A stretch of DNA of 64,000 nt from CAXMQZ01 sp963707075. Its GTDB lineage: Bacteria; Acidobacteriota; Thermoanaerobaculia; Multivoradales; JAHEKO01. The position numbers were made by a program, and so were the translations under genes. Positions within the stretch are counted from its first letter, which is position 1; the number at the start of each line of letters is the position of its first letter. The notes beneath the pieces were generated by a model, which worked only from the letters and a program-made list of their open reading frames with translations, was not told where the DNA came from and did not search any database. Of this stretch, positions 1 through 8,932 are shown piece after piece. The stretch is from positions 62,001 through 126,000 of the forward strand of contig CAVPOX010000004.1 in assembly GCA_963707075.1 (NCBI GenBank), given 5' to 3'.

Positions 1-1
1 T

Positions 2-541
2 CACGCAGCTCGCCGTAATGTCGATCTGCTGGTAATCCTCATCAACAACTTCATCTATGGCATGACCGGTGGTCAGAACGCTCCAACAACGCCGCTGGAG
101 GCCAAATCTTCCACCATGCCCTTCGGCAACTTCGAGCAACCGTTCAATCTCCCCCATCTGGCTGCGAGCTCGGGCGCACCCTATGTAGCCCGCTGGACCT
201 GTCTACATATCCGCCGACTGACCTGGGCGATAGAGGAAGCGCTCGCGCGGAAGGGCTTTCGATTCATCGAGGTCATTGCGCCTTGTCCTACTCTCTACTC
301 GCGCCTCAACAAGCTGGGAACGGGTTTGAGCGAGATGCGCTTCTACCACGACAACGCGCAGATCTGTCACGGTGCGGATACCCGAGATCTGGGGGTGGGC
401 TTCCACCAGAAGATCGTTTGCGGGAAATTCGTCGACGAGCCGCGACCGACCTTCTCGGAGTTGAAGGACCGACACTACGAGAAGCAGCTGGGCGACAAGT
501 ACGTGCCCATGCCGGAGGAGGGGGGAATGCTCCATGCCTAG
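2..541 (+). CDS. korB: 2-oxoacid:ferredoxin oxidoreductase, beta subunit (5' partial)
   Basis: The reading frame is open from base 2, so the gene starts before the window and only about 179 C-terminal residues are visible. The stretch NNFIYGMTGGQ near the start is typical of the thiamine-diphosphate-binding beta subunit of 2-oxoglutarate/2-oxoacid:ferredoxin oxidoreductases, which oxidatively decarboxylate a 2-oxoacid with CoA and reduce ferredoxin. Its stop overlaps the start of the gamma subunit by 8 bases, so the two are translationally coupled. The alpha subunit presumably lies just upstream, outside the window. Whether the substrate is 2-oxoglutarate or another 2-oxoacid cannot be told from this fragment. 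Confidence 0.9.
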   Translation, partial: HAARRNVDLLVILINNFIYGMTGGQNAPTTPLEAKSSTMPFGNFEQPFNLPHLAASSGAPYVARWTCLHIRRLTWAIEEALARKGFRFIEVIAPCPTLYSRLNKLGTGLSEMRFYHDNAQICHGADTRDLGVGFHQKIVCGKFVDEPRPTFSELKDRHYEKQLGDKYVPMPEEGGMLHA

Positions 542-1142
542 GCCGCAGCAGAGACTGGGCCGCAAGGAGATTCGGATCACCGGCTTCGGCGGTCAGGGCG
601 TAGTCCTGGCTGGCCACATCATCGGCCGGGCCTGCGCGATCCACGCCGGCTTCAACGCCACCATGATTCAAAGTTTTGGCCCCGAGGCGAGGGGCTCGGC
701 CTGTAGCGCAACGCTGGTGGTCTCTGACGAAGAGATTCTCTATCCCTATATCGAGCGACCGGACATTTTTGTCGTCATGTCCACAGAAGGGTATGAGAAG
801 TTCGGCGCCCAGCTGCGGGATGACGGCATGCTGGTCTACGAGCAAGATCTGGTGCACCCTGTCTTCAAAGCCGAACAGCGGTGCTTCGGCATTCCTTCTA
901 CACGAATCGCCGAGTCATTGGGAAAGCCCATCGTGCAGAACATCGTCATGGTTGGTTTTTTTGCCGGTGTGTCCAACCTGGTTGCCGAGGAAGCCATGCG
1001 CGAGGCGGTGAAGGGGTCGGTGCCTGCTGGGACAGAGGAGCTAAATCTACAGGCATTCGATCAGGGGCTCGACTATGCACGTCGGGCCGAGGTCCACCCG
1101 ACGCTCGAGCTCAAGAGGGCGCCCGAGGAGGTGCCGGTGTGA
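534..1142 (+). CDS. korC: 2-oxoacid:ferredoxin oxidoreductase, gamma subunit
   Basis: This 202-residue protein has the gamma-subunit signature GFGGQGVVLAGHI near residue 18, followed by SFGPEARGSACSATLVVS, and its length is usual for a stand-alone KorC/PorG subunit. It completes the oxidoreductase with the alpha and beta subunits. The ATG overlaps the end of korB, and its TGA overlaps the GTG start of the next gene, so the chain of overlapping genes is one transcription unit. No iron-sulfur motif is present, as expected for this subunit; electrons would leave through ferredoxin or the downstream iron-sulfur flavoproteins. Confidence 0.9.
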   Translation: MPRPQQRLGRKEIRITGFGGQGVVLAGHIIGRACAIHAGFNATMIQSFGPEARGSACSATLVVSDEEILYPYIERPDIFVVMSTEGYEKFGAQLRDDGMLVYEQDLVHPVFKAEQRCFGIPSTRIAESLGKPIVQNIVMVGFFAGVSNLVAEEAMREAVKGSVPAGTEELNLQAFDQGLDYARRAEVHPTLELKRAPEEVPV

Positions 1143-3505
1143 ACAGTCTGCAGACGCTGAACGGCAGGAGTCTACTGATTCCGCAGGTTCAATCGGAACC
1201 ACTTTCCATCAAGGCGGTAGAGCCTGCACCCTGTTCCCGAGCCTGTCCTGCGGGCATCAACGTCAAGGCCTATGTTTCGTTGATCGCTGAAGGTCGATTC
1301 GAAGAGTCACTCGAGGTGGTGAGGGAACGCTGCCCGCTGCCGGCGATCTGCGGACGTATCTGTCACCACCCTTGCGAGAGCGTGTGTGAGCGGCGAAGCG
1401 TCGACGAGCCCATTGCGATCAGGCTCCTGAAGCGATTTGTCGCGGACCTGGATCCGTTGTCGCCCGTGGTGGCTGAGGACCTACCACGCCGGGAAGGCAA
1501 GGTTGCCATCATCGGCTCGGGCCCGGCCGGACTCACGGCTGCCTGGGACCTGGCCCGAGCTGGCTATTCGGCGACAATCTTCGAAGCGAAGGACGATCCG
1601 GGGGGCATGCTCCGATACGGCATCACCGAGTACCGTCTGCCACGAGCGGTTCTGGATCAGGAGATCGACAACATCTGCCGAGCCGGGGTTCGCATCCGCA
1701 CCGGTTGCGAGATCGGTTCGAATCTGGAGTTGGAACACCTCCTCGAGGAGGGATTTCAGGCGACTCTCTTCGCTATCGGAGCCCAGCAGGGGCGTCACCT
1801 CGGCCTGGAGGGGGAGCGCCAGTGCGACCAGGTCACCGATGCCCTGGCCTTCCTGCGACGCGTGAATGAGGGAGATCGGACTCCGGTAAAGGGCAGGGTG
1901 GTGGTCATCGGCGGAGGCTCGACGGCCGTGGAGGCCGCCCGCTCGGCCTTGCGACTGGGTGCGGAATCCGTCGATGTGCTCTATCGCCGATATCGGGAGG
2001 AACTGCTGGCAGATGCCGAGGAAATTCGGGCGGCGGAGGCCGAGGGCATTGCCTTTCGGTTCCTGGTCACCCCGGTCAGGGTAGTCACCGATCGGGGTCG
2101 TCTGCAGGGACTGGAATGTATGCGGGTGGGCCTTGGTGAGCCGGATGACAGTGGTCGTCGCAGGCCCATCAAGATACCGGGGAGTGAGTTTCTGGTGAGT
2201 GCTGAGCTGGTCCTTCCCGCGGTGGGCCAGCAGGCCGATTTGGACTTTCTTCCCCAGGAGTTCCAGCCTCGATTGACTGACGGCGGTCTGCTTCGGACCG
2301 ATGCCGCAACGGCCATGACGCCGTGGCAAGGAATCTTCGCGGCCGGCGACGCGGTCAGTGGGCCGGCGACGGTCATCGATGCCATTGCGGACGCTCATCA
2401 GGCAGCGGCCTCCATAGTCCACTATCTCGAGTCTGGGGAACCGAGAGTTGGCGATCTTCACCCCGAGCTCAGTGCTGCGCAGGAGCTGGAGCTGCCTGAC
2501 ATGACTCCTCTGGAGGCCCTGAGGGCTCAACCGCACCACCACCGAGTTCGGCCCGGTCGAGAGTTTGTCGAGGTGGAGGGACCCCTGGCAGAGGCCGATG
2601 CGGTGGCAGAAGCGAGGCGCTGTCTACGCTGTGGTCCCTGTGGTGAGTGCCGAGTATGTGTGCCCACTTGTCGCCGCCGACATGTGATGGTCAGGCCGCA
2701 GAGCAATGGTGAGCTCGAGCACTTCTCGACTGCATTGCTGCGTGCTTCCAGCAGCGTGGCCTTGAATCTGAGCACGACAGCGTCGACCCCCGGGCAGCTC
2801 CTGGCCGAGTCGAGGCCACGATTGTTGCCGGAGATCGGTTCCGAAGAGGGCATCGCGGTGGAGCTCCTGCCGGTACGCGTGAAGATTCAGGATGGGCTGT
2901 GCCGGGCTTGTGGACGCTGTGTCGAGGTGTGTCCGTTCGGCGCCATCGAGGCAGGGTCTGGCGCCTCGCTGGCGGATGTCGCTCACATCGAGCCAGCTCT
3001 CTGTCGGGGCTGCAACCTGTGTGTGGGGGTGTGCCCTACCGGGGCTGCGCAGCCGACCGCGTTGTCGTCGGTCTGGTGGGGATCGCGCCTCGACGATGCG
3101 TTCAGAGAGGCCGACCCGTTCATTGTGCTCGCGTGTCAACGGCGGGCGGGGGCTCTGGAAAGAGGTCTACGTCGCTCGGGAGCGCACATCGAGGTGATTC
3201 GGTTTCGCTGTGTAGGTCAGATCGATGCGGGGATGCTGCTGGATCTGCGCCGACTCGGAGCTCGAGGTGTGCTGGTGGCGGGGTGTTCGACGGAGCGATG
3301 TCGTTTCGACACGGGGGCAGGTCTGGCCGCGGAACAGACTGGGAAGGCTCGGCAGGTGATCGAGCTCCTGGGAGGTGATCCGGCGACCCTGCTATCGGAT
3401 TGGTCTGCGAGTCGAGAGGCCGACCCCCTGGAAGCGCCCATTTTGCAGATGCTCAACGAGTTGGCGGGGTCTGGCAGTAGGGCAACCGACTCAATGACCC
3501 ATTGA
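1139..3505 (+). CDS. GltD-like FAD/NAD(P) oxidoreductase with ferredoxin and MvhD-like domains
   Basis: I chose the GTG at 1139 because AGGAGG at 1126-1131 sits 7 bases upstream; the frame is open further upstream but inside korC. The 788-residue protein has, in order: a Cys-rich GltD/DPYD-type domain (CSRACPAGIN from residue 32), an FAD fold with IGSGPAG near residue 125, an NAD(P) fold with VVIGGGSTAVEAA near residue 260, a Cys cluster (CLRCGPCGECRVC), two [4Fe-4S] motifs (CRACGRCVEVCP and CRGCNLCVGVCP, from about residue 588), and a C-terminal MvhD/hydrogenase delta-subunit-like domain (about 661-788). It probably moves electrons between NAD(P)H, ferredoxin and the Hdr proteins encoded next. 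The direction and exact partners are inference. Confidence 0.85.
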   Translation: MNSLQTLNGRSLLIPQVQSEPLSIKAVEPAPCSRACPAGINVKAYVSLIAEGRFEESLEVVRERCPLPAICGRICHHPCESVCERRSVDEPIAIRLLKRFVADLDPLSPVVAEDLPRREGKVAIIGSGPAGLTAAWDLARAGYSATIFEAKDDPGGMLRYGITEYRLPRAVLDQEIDNICRAGVRIRTGCEIGSNLELEHLLEEGFQATLFAIGAQQGRHLGLEGERQCDQVTDALAFLRRVNEGDRTPVKGRVVVIGGGSTAVEAARSALRLGAESVDVLYRRYREELLADAEEIRAAEAEGIAFRFLVTPVRVVTDRGRLQGLECMRVGLGEPDDSGRRRPIKIPGSEFLVSAELVLPAVGQQADLDFLPQEFQPRLTDGGLLRTDAATAMTPWQGIFAAGDAVSGPATVIDAIADAHQAAASIVHYLESGEPRVGDLHPELSAAQELELPDMTPLEALRAQPHHHRVRPGREFVEVEGPLAEADAVAEARRCLRCGPCGECRVCVPTCRRRHVMVRPQSNGELEHFSTALLRASSSVALNLSTTASTPGQLLAESRPRLLPEIGSEEGIAVELLPVRVKIQDGLCRACGRCVEVCPFGAIEAGSGASLADVAHIEPALCRGCNLCVGVCPTGAAQPTALSSVWWGSRLDDAFREADPFIVLACQRRAGALERGLRRSGAHIEVIRFRCVGQIDAGMLLDLRRLGARGVLVAGCSTERCRFDTGAGLAAEQTGKARQVIELLGGDPATLLSDWSASREADPLEAPILQMLNELAGSGSRATDSMTH

Positions 3506-3516
3506 GGAGTGAGGGC

Positions 3517-4719
3517 ATGGACAACCTCAAAGAGCTGCGCAGGGTAACGGGAGCGGCCCTGTGCGTCGAGTGTGGCAAATGCAGCAGCATGTGTCCCCTG
3601 GCTCCCTTTGGTGACTTCTCGGCGGCCCGAACGATGTCCATGCACGATCCGGCAATCGAGATCCACAACTATTCCGCAGCTGTAGAACGATGCCTGACAT
3701 GCGCCTCCTGTGAGACGCGTTGCCCCCAGGGTGTCCGATACACCCAGTACGTCAGAGGTCTGCGTGCCGAAGTGCCTACCGAACAACGGCGACCGCGACC
3801 CCACGGTGAGGCGTTCCAAATGGCAGCGAGACTGACGAGACTCGGCGAGAAACCAGGAAGACCCGCCTGGCTCGAAGACGATTTGCTGATTGCCGAGGAG
3901 GGGGAAGTGGCTCTGTTTGTGGGTTGCCTGCCGATCTTCGACGTGTTGTTTCGCGAGGAATTTCAGGTCGAGACCCTCGACATTGCCCGCGCAGCTATCC
4001 GACTACTGAACCAAGTGGGGGTCGCCCCGGTGCTGGTGGGAGACGAGTGCTGCTGTGGACACGATCTACTCTGGGGCGGTGAGCGAGAGACCTTCGAGGC
4101 CTTGGCAATCGAGAATGCGAAGCAGTTCCAGAGCCGAGGCGTCCAGCACATCGTCACCGTTTGCGCCGAATGCTGTCGGACATGGCGCTTGGACTACCCC
4201 GCAGTCGTTTCTGACTACAGTCCGAGAGTCGAGCATATGACCGAATTCCTGGCGCCGCTTGTCGGCAAACACGAGCTGGGCTTCCGGCCGAACGGCAACG
4301 GAGCGGTGACCTACCAGGATCCATGTCGACTCGGGCGGCAGTTGGGCGTCTACAGAGAGCCTCGAGAGTTGCTGGCGGCAGTTCCTGATGGGGAGCTGCG
4401 AGAAATGGAGCGGTCAGGACAGGACGCTTTGTGCTGCGGAACTCCCGGGTTCATTCACTGCGACGCTGTTTCGAGGCAACTGCAGGTTCAGAGGCTGCAG
4501 GGAGCGGTCGACACTGGAGCCAGCAGGCTTCTGACCTCGTGTCCCAAGTGTCTTCTGCATTTTCGTTGTGCGCAGGCTGAAGATCGATTGCGAGCGCGAC
4601 CCGCTCGAGACATCGAAGTCGAGGACATCATGGTGTACCTGGCGGGACTTCTGACCCCTACGGCGGATCCTGCCGAGAAGATTGAAGGAGAGGCATCACA
4701 GACTGGAGACCAAGTATGA
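3517..4719 (+). CDS. HdrC-HdrB-like fusion, heterodisulfide reductase family
   Basis: The start is the ATG at 3517 behind GAGGAG; an in-frame TTG at 3502 is less likely. The 400-residue protein begins with two [4Fe-4S] motifs (CVECGKCSSMCP from residue 16, CLTCASCETRCP from residue 59), the HdrC part. Two CCG-type domains follow, the HdrB part: DECCCG near 178 with CAEC near 218, and DPCRLGR, CCGTPG near 306 and CPKC near 342. In characterised HdrB these bind unusual [4Fe-4S] clusters that reduce disulfides. The end overlaps HdrA by 4 bases. The physiological disulfide or other acceptor in a bacterium is unknown. Confidence 0.85.
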   Translation: MDNLKELRRVTGAALCVECGKCSSMCPLAPFGDFSAARTMSMHDPAIEIHNYSAAVERCLTCASCETRCPQGVRYTQYVRGLRAEVPTEQRRPRPHGEAFQMAARLTRLGEKPGRPAWLEDDLLIAEEGEVALFVGCLPIFDVLFREEFQVETLDIARAAIRLLNQVGVAPVLVGDECCCGHDLLWGGERETFEALAIENAKQFQSRGVQHIVTVCAECCRTWRLDYPAVVSDYSPRVEHMTEFLAPLVGKHELGFRPNGNGAVTYQDPCRLGRQLGVYREPRELLAAVPDGELREMERSGQDALCCGTPGFIHCDAVSRQLQVQRLQGAVDTGASRLLTSCPKCLLHFRCAQAEDRLRARPARDIEVEDIMVYLAGLLTPTADPAEKIEGEASQTGDQV

Positions 4720-7196
4720 GCGAGGAAGACCTGCGTATTGGGGTATTCGTGTGTGATTGCGGTATGAACATCGCCGGGACCGTGGATACGGAGGCGGTGG
4801 CGGAGTTTGCGGCCGAGTTGCCTGACGTCGCGGCTGTCGTGCGCAATCGATATACCTGTGCCGATCCCGGTCAAAACGAGATCAAGCGCGCCATTGCCGA
4901 GCACGACCTGAATCGAGTTGTGGTGGCTTCGTGTACTCCGAAGATCCATGAGGAGACCTTCCGTCAGTGTGTGGCGGAGGCCGGGTTGAATCCCTATCTC
5001 ATGGAGATGGCCAACATTCGGGAGCACTGCAGTTGGGTTCACATGCAGGATCGTAAGGCGGCCACAGAGAAGGCCATGGATCTGGTCAACAGCGCCGTAG
5101 GTCGAGCGCGGCTGCTGGTGCCGCAAGACGAAAAGCGGTTCCCCGTCACCGACGCAGCGTTGGTGGTCGGGGGAGGAGTGGCGGGAATTCAGACGGCCTT
5201 GGAGCTCGCCGAAGGCGGACACCAGGTCTATCTAGTCGAAAAGGAGCCATCCATTGGCGGGATCATGTCGGCGATCGACAAGACCTTCCCGACGATGGAT
5301 TGCTCTATATGAATTCTCGGGCCCAAAATGATGGATGCCGGTCGGCATCCCCGCATCAAGCTCCTGGTCAACTCCGAAGTCGAAGACATCACCGGATTCG
5401 TCGGTAACTACCGCGCGCGGATTCGGCGGAAGGCGCAGTACGTCGATGCTGCCGAGTGCACCTCGTGTGGCGACTGTGCGGAGGTCTGCCCAGTTGTGAT
5501 TCCTGACGAGTACCAGGAGGGCCTCTCCTCACGCAAAGCCATCTATCTGCCCTTTCCGCAAGCCGTGCCCTCGTCCTTCTATCTGGATGCCGCAAACTGC
5601 CTGGGATTCAACCCGATCGCCTGCGGCAAGTGTCGAGAGGTCTGCGACAAGCAGTGCATCGATTTCGATGTGAGCGATGAATTGTTGGATGTGGAGGTGG
5701 GTACGGTCATCGTCGCCACCGGGATGGACATCTACGATCCGCGTCCGAATGACGAGTATGGGTACACACGATTCGACAATGTCATCACCAGCATGGAGTT
5801 CGAACGCCTGATCAATGCGGGGGGGCCTACGGATGGTGAGTTGGTGAGGCCATCGGACCTGCGCGTCCCGGACCGGATCGGCTTCATCCAGTGTGTGGGC
5901 TCGCGTTCAGCCCTTCGTGGCCAGCCCTATTGTTCCAATTTCTGCTGCATGAACACGATCAAGGAGACCCTCCTCCTGGCGGACCACTATCCGGAGAGCA
6001 GCTCGACCGTTTACTACACGGATATCCGAGCCTTTGGCAAGGGTTTCGAGGATCTGTACAGCCGCAGTCGTGAAGAGGGGGTCCGGTATGTTCGAGGGCT
6101 GCCGGGTCAAGTGACCGAGGATCCTGATACCCGCGATCTGATTGTGGACGTAGAGAACACTCTGACCGGGCGATTGGAGAGGCACCGACTCAACATGCTG
6201 GTCTTGGCAGTTGGGTTGGTGCCGCGCAAGTCCAATGGCAATGGCAAGCGTGGTCTGGACGAGATACTCAGCCTCTCCCACACCTCCGACGGTTTTGTGA
6301 TGGAGGCACACCCCAAGCTGAAACCCGTCGATGTACCGACCCGCGGTGTTTTTGTCGCCGGCTGTGTGGAAGCGCCGAAGGACATCAAGGATTGCGTGAC
6401 ACAGGCAGGAGCCGCCGCCTCCCGCGCCGGCAATCTGCTGGCGGCTGGCGAGGTTCGAATCGAGGCGATCACCGCGCAGCTCGATCCGGATGCCTGCCAG
6501 CTCTGCAAGGTATGCGCGAATTGCTGCCCATTTCACGCCATCGAGATGGCCGACAAGAAAACCGGTCGACTGCCGAATTTCATCGAGGCCGCGTGCGCCG
6601 GATGCGGCACCTGTGCTGCGGAGTGTCCCTTCGACGCCATTGTCATGCGTCACTTCGAAGATCAACAGATCTTCGCGCAGATCGACAGTATTCTGAGTGA
6701 CCGACCCATGGAGAAGATCGTTGCCTTCGCCTGTAACTGGTGCTCGTATGCCGGCGGGGACATGGCGGGTACTTCACGGCTGCAGTACCCCTCGTCGGTG
6801 CGATTGATCCGCACCATGTGCAGTGGCCGGGTCGACCAGCGGTTCATCTGGCACGCCCTGCGCAAGGGAGCCCCTCTGGTGTTGGTCTCGGGATGCCACT
6901 TCAGTGATTGTCACTACATCGATGCGGTCACCTGGACCCAGCGCCGGGTAGAGAAGGTGTGGACGCGGATGGAGAAGCTGGGAATCCGGCCGGAGAGGCT
7001 TCAGCTCGAGTGGATCAGCGCTGCCGAAGGCCAGAAGTTTGCCCGCGTCATGAGAGAGCTCGAGGATCTGCTCGCCGCAGTGAGCAAGGATGAGGTAGAG
7101 GAAACGAGAAGGACACTGACCGCTCAGGGCGAGGAAGGTAAACCATCACCCACAACCAGTCAGGTACAACCCTCGCAGGCATCGCTATCCACCTGA
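4716..7196 (+). CDS. hdrA: HdrA-like electron-bifurcating flavoprotein with MvhD tail; selenocysteine at UGA 5310-5312
   Basis: Read through the TGA at 5310-5312, the frame encodes 826 residues with Sec at residue 199. HdrA homologues have a conserved Cys here (DCSxC-ILxPKM), and the frame continues seamlessly on both sides as TMDCSI-U-ILGPKMMDAGRHP, so this is not a frameshift. Other features are the N-terminal CDCG motif, FAD-binding VVGGGVAGIQ near residue 148, CTSCGDCAEVCP near 248, CGKCREVCDKQC near 300, two C-terminal [4Fe-4S] motifs near 594 and 628, and an MvhD-like domain from about 668 (CNWC, SGCHFSDC). The flavin is the site of bifurcation in studied HdrA. SelA, SelB, SelC and SelD are not in the window. 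A conventional gene caller would split it into 4716-5312 and 5328-7196. Confidence 0.9.
5329..5358 (+). promoter_or_regulatory. bSECIS-like hairpin downstream of the HdrA UGA
   Basis: A perfect 7-bp stem, GGATGCC at 5333-5339 with GGCATCC at 5344-5350, encloses the loop GGTC. A further 4 bp (5329-5332 with 5355-5358) can form outside a small 3' bulge. The loop begins 27 bases after the UGA and its first two bases are G, within the published bacterial SECIS description (16-37 bases, G in the first two loop positions). The hairpin lies in conserved coding sequence, so it could partly be coincidence. Confidence 0.7.
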
Positions 7197-7216
7197 GAGG
7201 TCCGGAGAATTCAGCC

Positions 7217-7393
7217 ATGCCGAGAGAGCAACGAACCTTCTACTGCTTGCGATGTCAGCACCGATTCCCAATGGACTACAGGCCGCAGGAAGTCGTGGAG
7301 CGCAGTTGCCCTAAATGTGGAAGTAACAGTGTTCGTCTGGAGACCGACACGGCGGCTGCGCGAACACGTCCCCAGGGAGATCGCCAAAGATAA
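7217..7393 (+). CDS. small zinc-ribbon protein
   Basis: This 58-residue ORF starts 20 bases after hdrA with GGAG at 7204-7207 ahead of the ATG. It contains YCLRCQ (residues 9-14) and SCPKCG about 20 residues later, a four-Cys zinc-ribbon or rubredoxin-like knuckle, followed by a basic tail. It ends 13 bases before the hemerythrin gene, so it belongs to the operon. The function is unknown; a small metal-binding or regulatory role is inference. Confidence 0.65.
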   Translation: MPREQRTFYCLRCQHRFPMDYRPQEVVERSCPKCGSNSVRLETDTAAARTRPQGDRQR

Positions 7394-7406
7394 GAAAGGA
7401 GCAGGC

Positions 7407-7880
7407 ATGACCGAAACTGCAACCCGGAGCTGGGTGGACACTGTGCTCGAGCAGCATCGCCATCTGCAGAGTGTGGAGGCGGATCTGAAGAAGTTCCTCA
7501 ATGTCGCGCGGCCGGAAGCCAGGGAGAAGGGGTCACACACGTGGGCGGTGGAACTCTCGCAACGACTCTTGTCGCTGCACGATGAGCTCTTTCGACATTT
7601 CCGCTTCGAGGAAGACAGCGGAGTGAAGGAGGAGGTTATGGTCGACCATCCCGAGGCGGCCGGCAGATTCGATGAGATTCTCAGTGGGCACTCAGATATC
7701 CTGGGCCGGCTGCGGGGAATCGTATCGGATGTCTTGTCATACTCGGAAGGCGTAAGCCCCGAGGACGCCCGGATCCGTCGTCGGGTCACCGATCTTCTGG
7801 ACACGCTCAGTCACCACGAGCAGGAAGAGAACCACCTGTTCCAGAGAATCGAGTACCGGGATCTGACGGCGGCCGACTAG
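7407..7880 (+). CDS. hemerythrin HHE-domain protein
   Basis: I start at ATG 7407, preceded by AAGGAG at 7396-7401; the longer frame overlaps the zinc-ribbon gene. The 157-residue protein is all-helical and has the spaced metal ligands of HHE domains: EQHRHL near residue 14, HDELFRHFRFEE near 55-66, GHSDIL near 95 and HHEQEENHLF near the end. Such proteins bind a diiron site that senses or stores O2 or NO. As the last gene of an operon rich in oxygen-sensitive clusters it may protect or sense oxygen, which is inference. Its TAG overlaps the stop of the opposite-strand pseudogene. Confidence 0.85.
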   Translation: MTETATRSWVDTVLEQHRHLQSVEADLKKFLNVARPEAREKGSHTWAVELSQRLLSLHDELFRHFRFEEDSGVKEEVMVDHPEAAGRFDEILSGHSDILGRLRGIVSDVLSYSEGVSPEDARIRRRVTDLLDTLSHHEQEENHLFQRIEYRDLTAAD

Positions 7881-8715
7881 AGTCGTTCTGTTCTGAGAGT
7901 CGCTATGGCGTACCCCGTATGCGCGCGCGTCCGGCTCTGGATGTCAACCTCGGTGAAGTCCCAGCCGCCAAAGAAACGGACTCCCATACGACTGCCGGTA
8001 GTGGCGCAGGTCTCTTTCCGCTCCATGGCATCGAAGATCGCTTCCCGCGTGTTCTCGCGGGCCCAGACGGCGGCCAGGCCCGAAGCGACCATTTGCCAGC
8101 CGTCGAGCCGCGCAGTCTTGTCCGGCGACTCCATCATCGGGTGTTCCATGCGGTGTGGGTTGGGCTCGTAACCGGGTGCTTGCTGAAGAAGTCGTCTTCT
8201 TCCGAGGTCGACAGCGAAGTATGGCTGTCCGTCGAGCCGATCTGTCCGAACTTGTAGGGGTTGGTGCCGAATTTCGATTCCAGGATCAAGCCGCGCTTCA
8301 AGGCTTCACGCGCATACTCGCCGGCCAACATGTCGTTGGTCTTGAGCTCGGAAAGATCGAGGTCGCCGACATCCCAGGTTTCATAGTCCGCGAACTCGTC
8401 GTCCGGTGACAGGAACGGATGGGCCTCCCCATCACCCTTGATCTGGGTGATCTCATACAGTGGCTCTCATTTGGCACGCTGCGTGATGTACTCGTTGTCG
8501 AAGGCTCCTGCGTCCATCGAGGCGGAGGTGTGCAGATGGGTGTCCCCCCAAAGCACCCGGTTCGGGAACTTGCCCCCTGCATACGGGGAGTAGCTCTTGT
8601 CCGGGTAGAGATCGCTGAGCTGCGCTTGGGCGTCAGGACCTGGGGGCACCTGAGCCAGTGTCGGTTTGGCAGCGAGAGCCACCGAGATGGCGAGTGCTGG
8701 CGGCGATGTGCGCAT
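7877..8715 (-). pseudogene. decayed DUF3604 gene
   Basis: The start at 8715 opens a signal peptide and YSPYAGGKFPNRVLWGDTHL, the N-terminal hallmark of DUF3604 proteins, which are normally 600 or more residues. After DAGAFDNEY a large central segment is missing. A TGA at 8467-8469 then stands where I expect Trp from memory of the family (RAK-stop-EPLYEITQIKGD), the frame continues to GSTDSHTSLSTSEEDDFF, and a shift near 8150 puts the rest (EHPMMESPDK, VASGLAAVWARENTREAI, GSRMGVRFFGGWDF) in another frame. The C-terminus is also cut short. Deletion, nonsense change and frameshift together show a dead gene. Confidence 0.85.
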
Positions 8716-8932
8716 GAGTCTCTCCTCGTTGGCTTGAGACCGCGCATCGAGATGATGCGTCGCAACTGGTCTCTTCGAGATCGATGAATATTGCTTCGCC
8801 GTAAACGAGGCGCAAGCCAAATCTACTTTGAGCAAAAAGGCAATCCGAGAAGCCATTGGTTTTCAACGACGCCCAAGAGGTAGTGGCGAAATCTCTTGAG
8901 AATCTTGAAAGATAGAGGCAGAATTCCCACTA

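Noticed and set aside
1481..2542. Long open frame on the minus strand (353 codons)
   Set aside because: It is antisense to the flavoprotein gene and has no recognisable motif or ribosome-binding site.
4716..7196. HdrA as two genes or a nonsense pseudogene
   Set aside because: The stop is UGA, stands at a known Sec/Cys position, and is followed by a suitable hairpin and an otherwise intact protein.
8415..8469. The TGA in the DUF3604 gene as a second selenocysteine codon; ATCACCC/GGGTGAT can form a hairpin downstream on the minus strand
   Set aside because: Trp rather than Cys is expected at this site, and the gene also has a large deletion and a frameshift. It also shows that a downstream hairpin alone is weak evidence.
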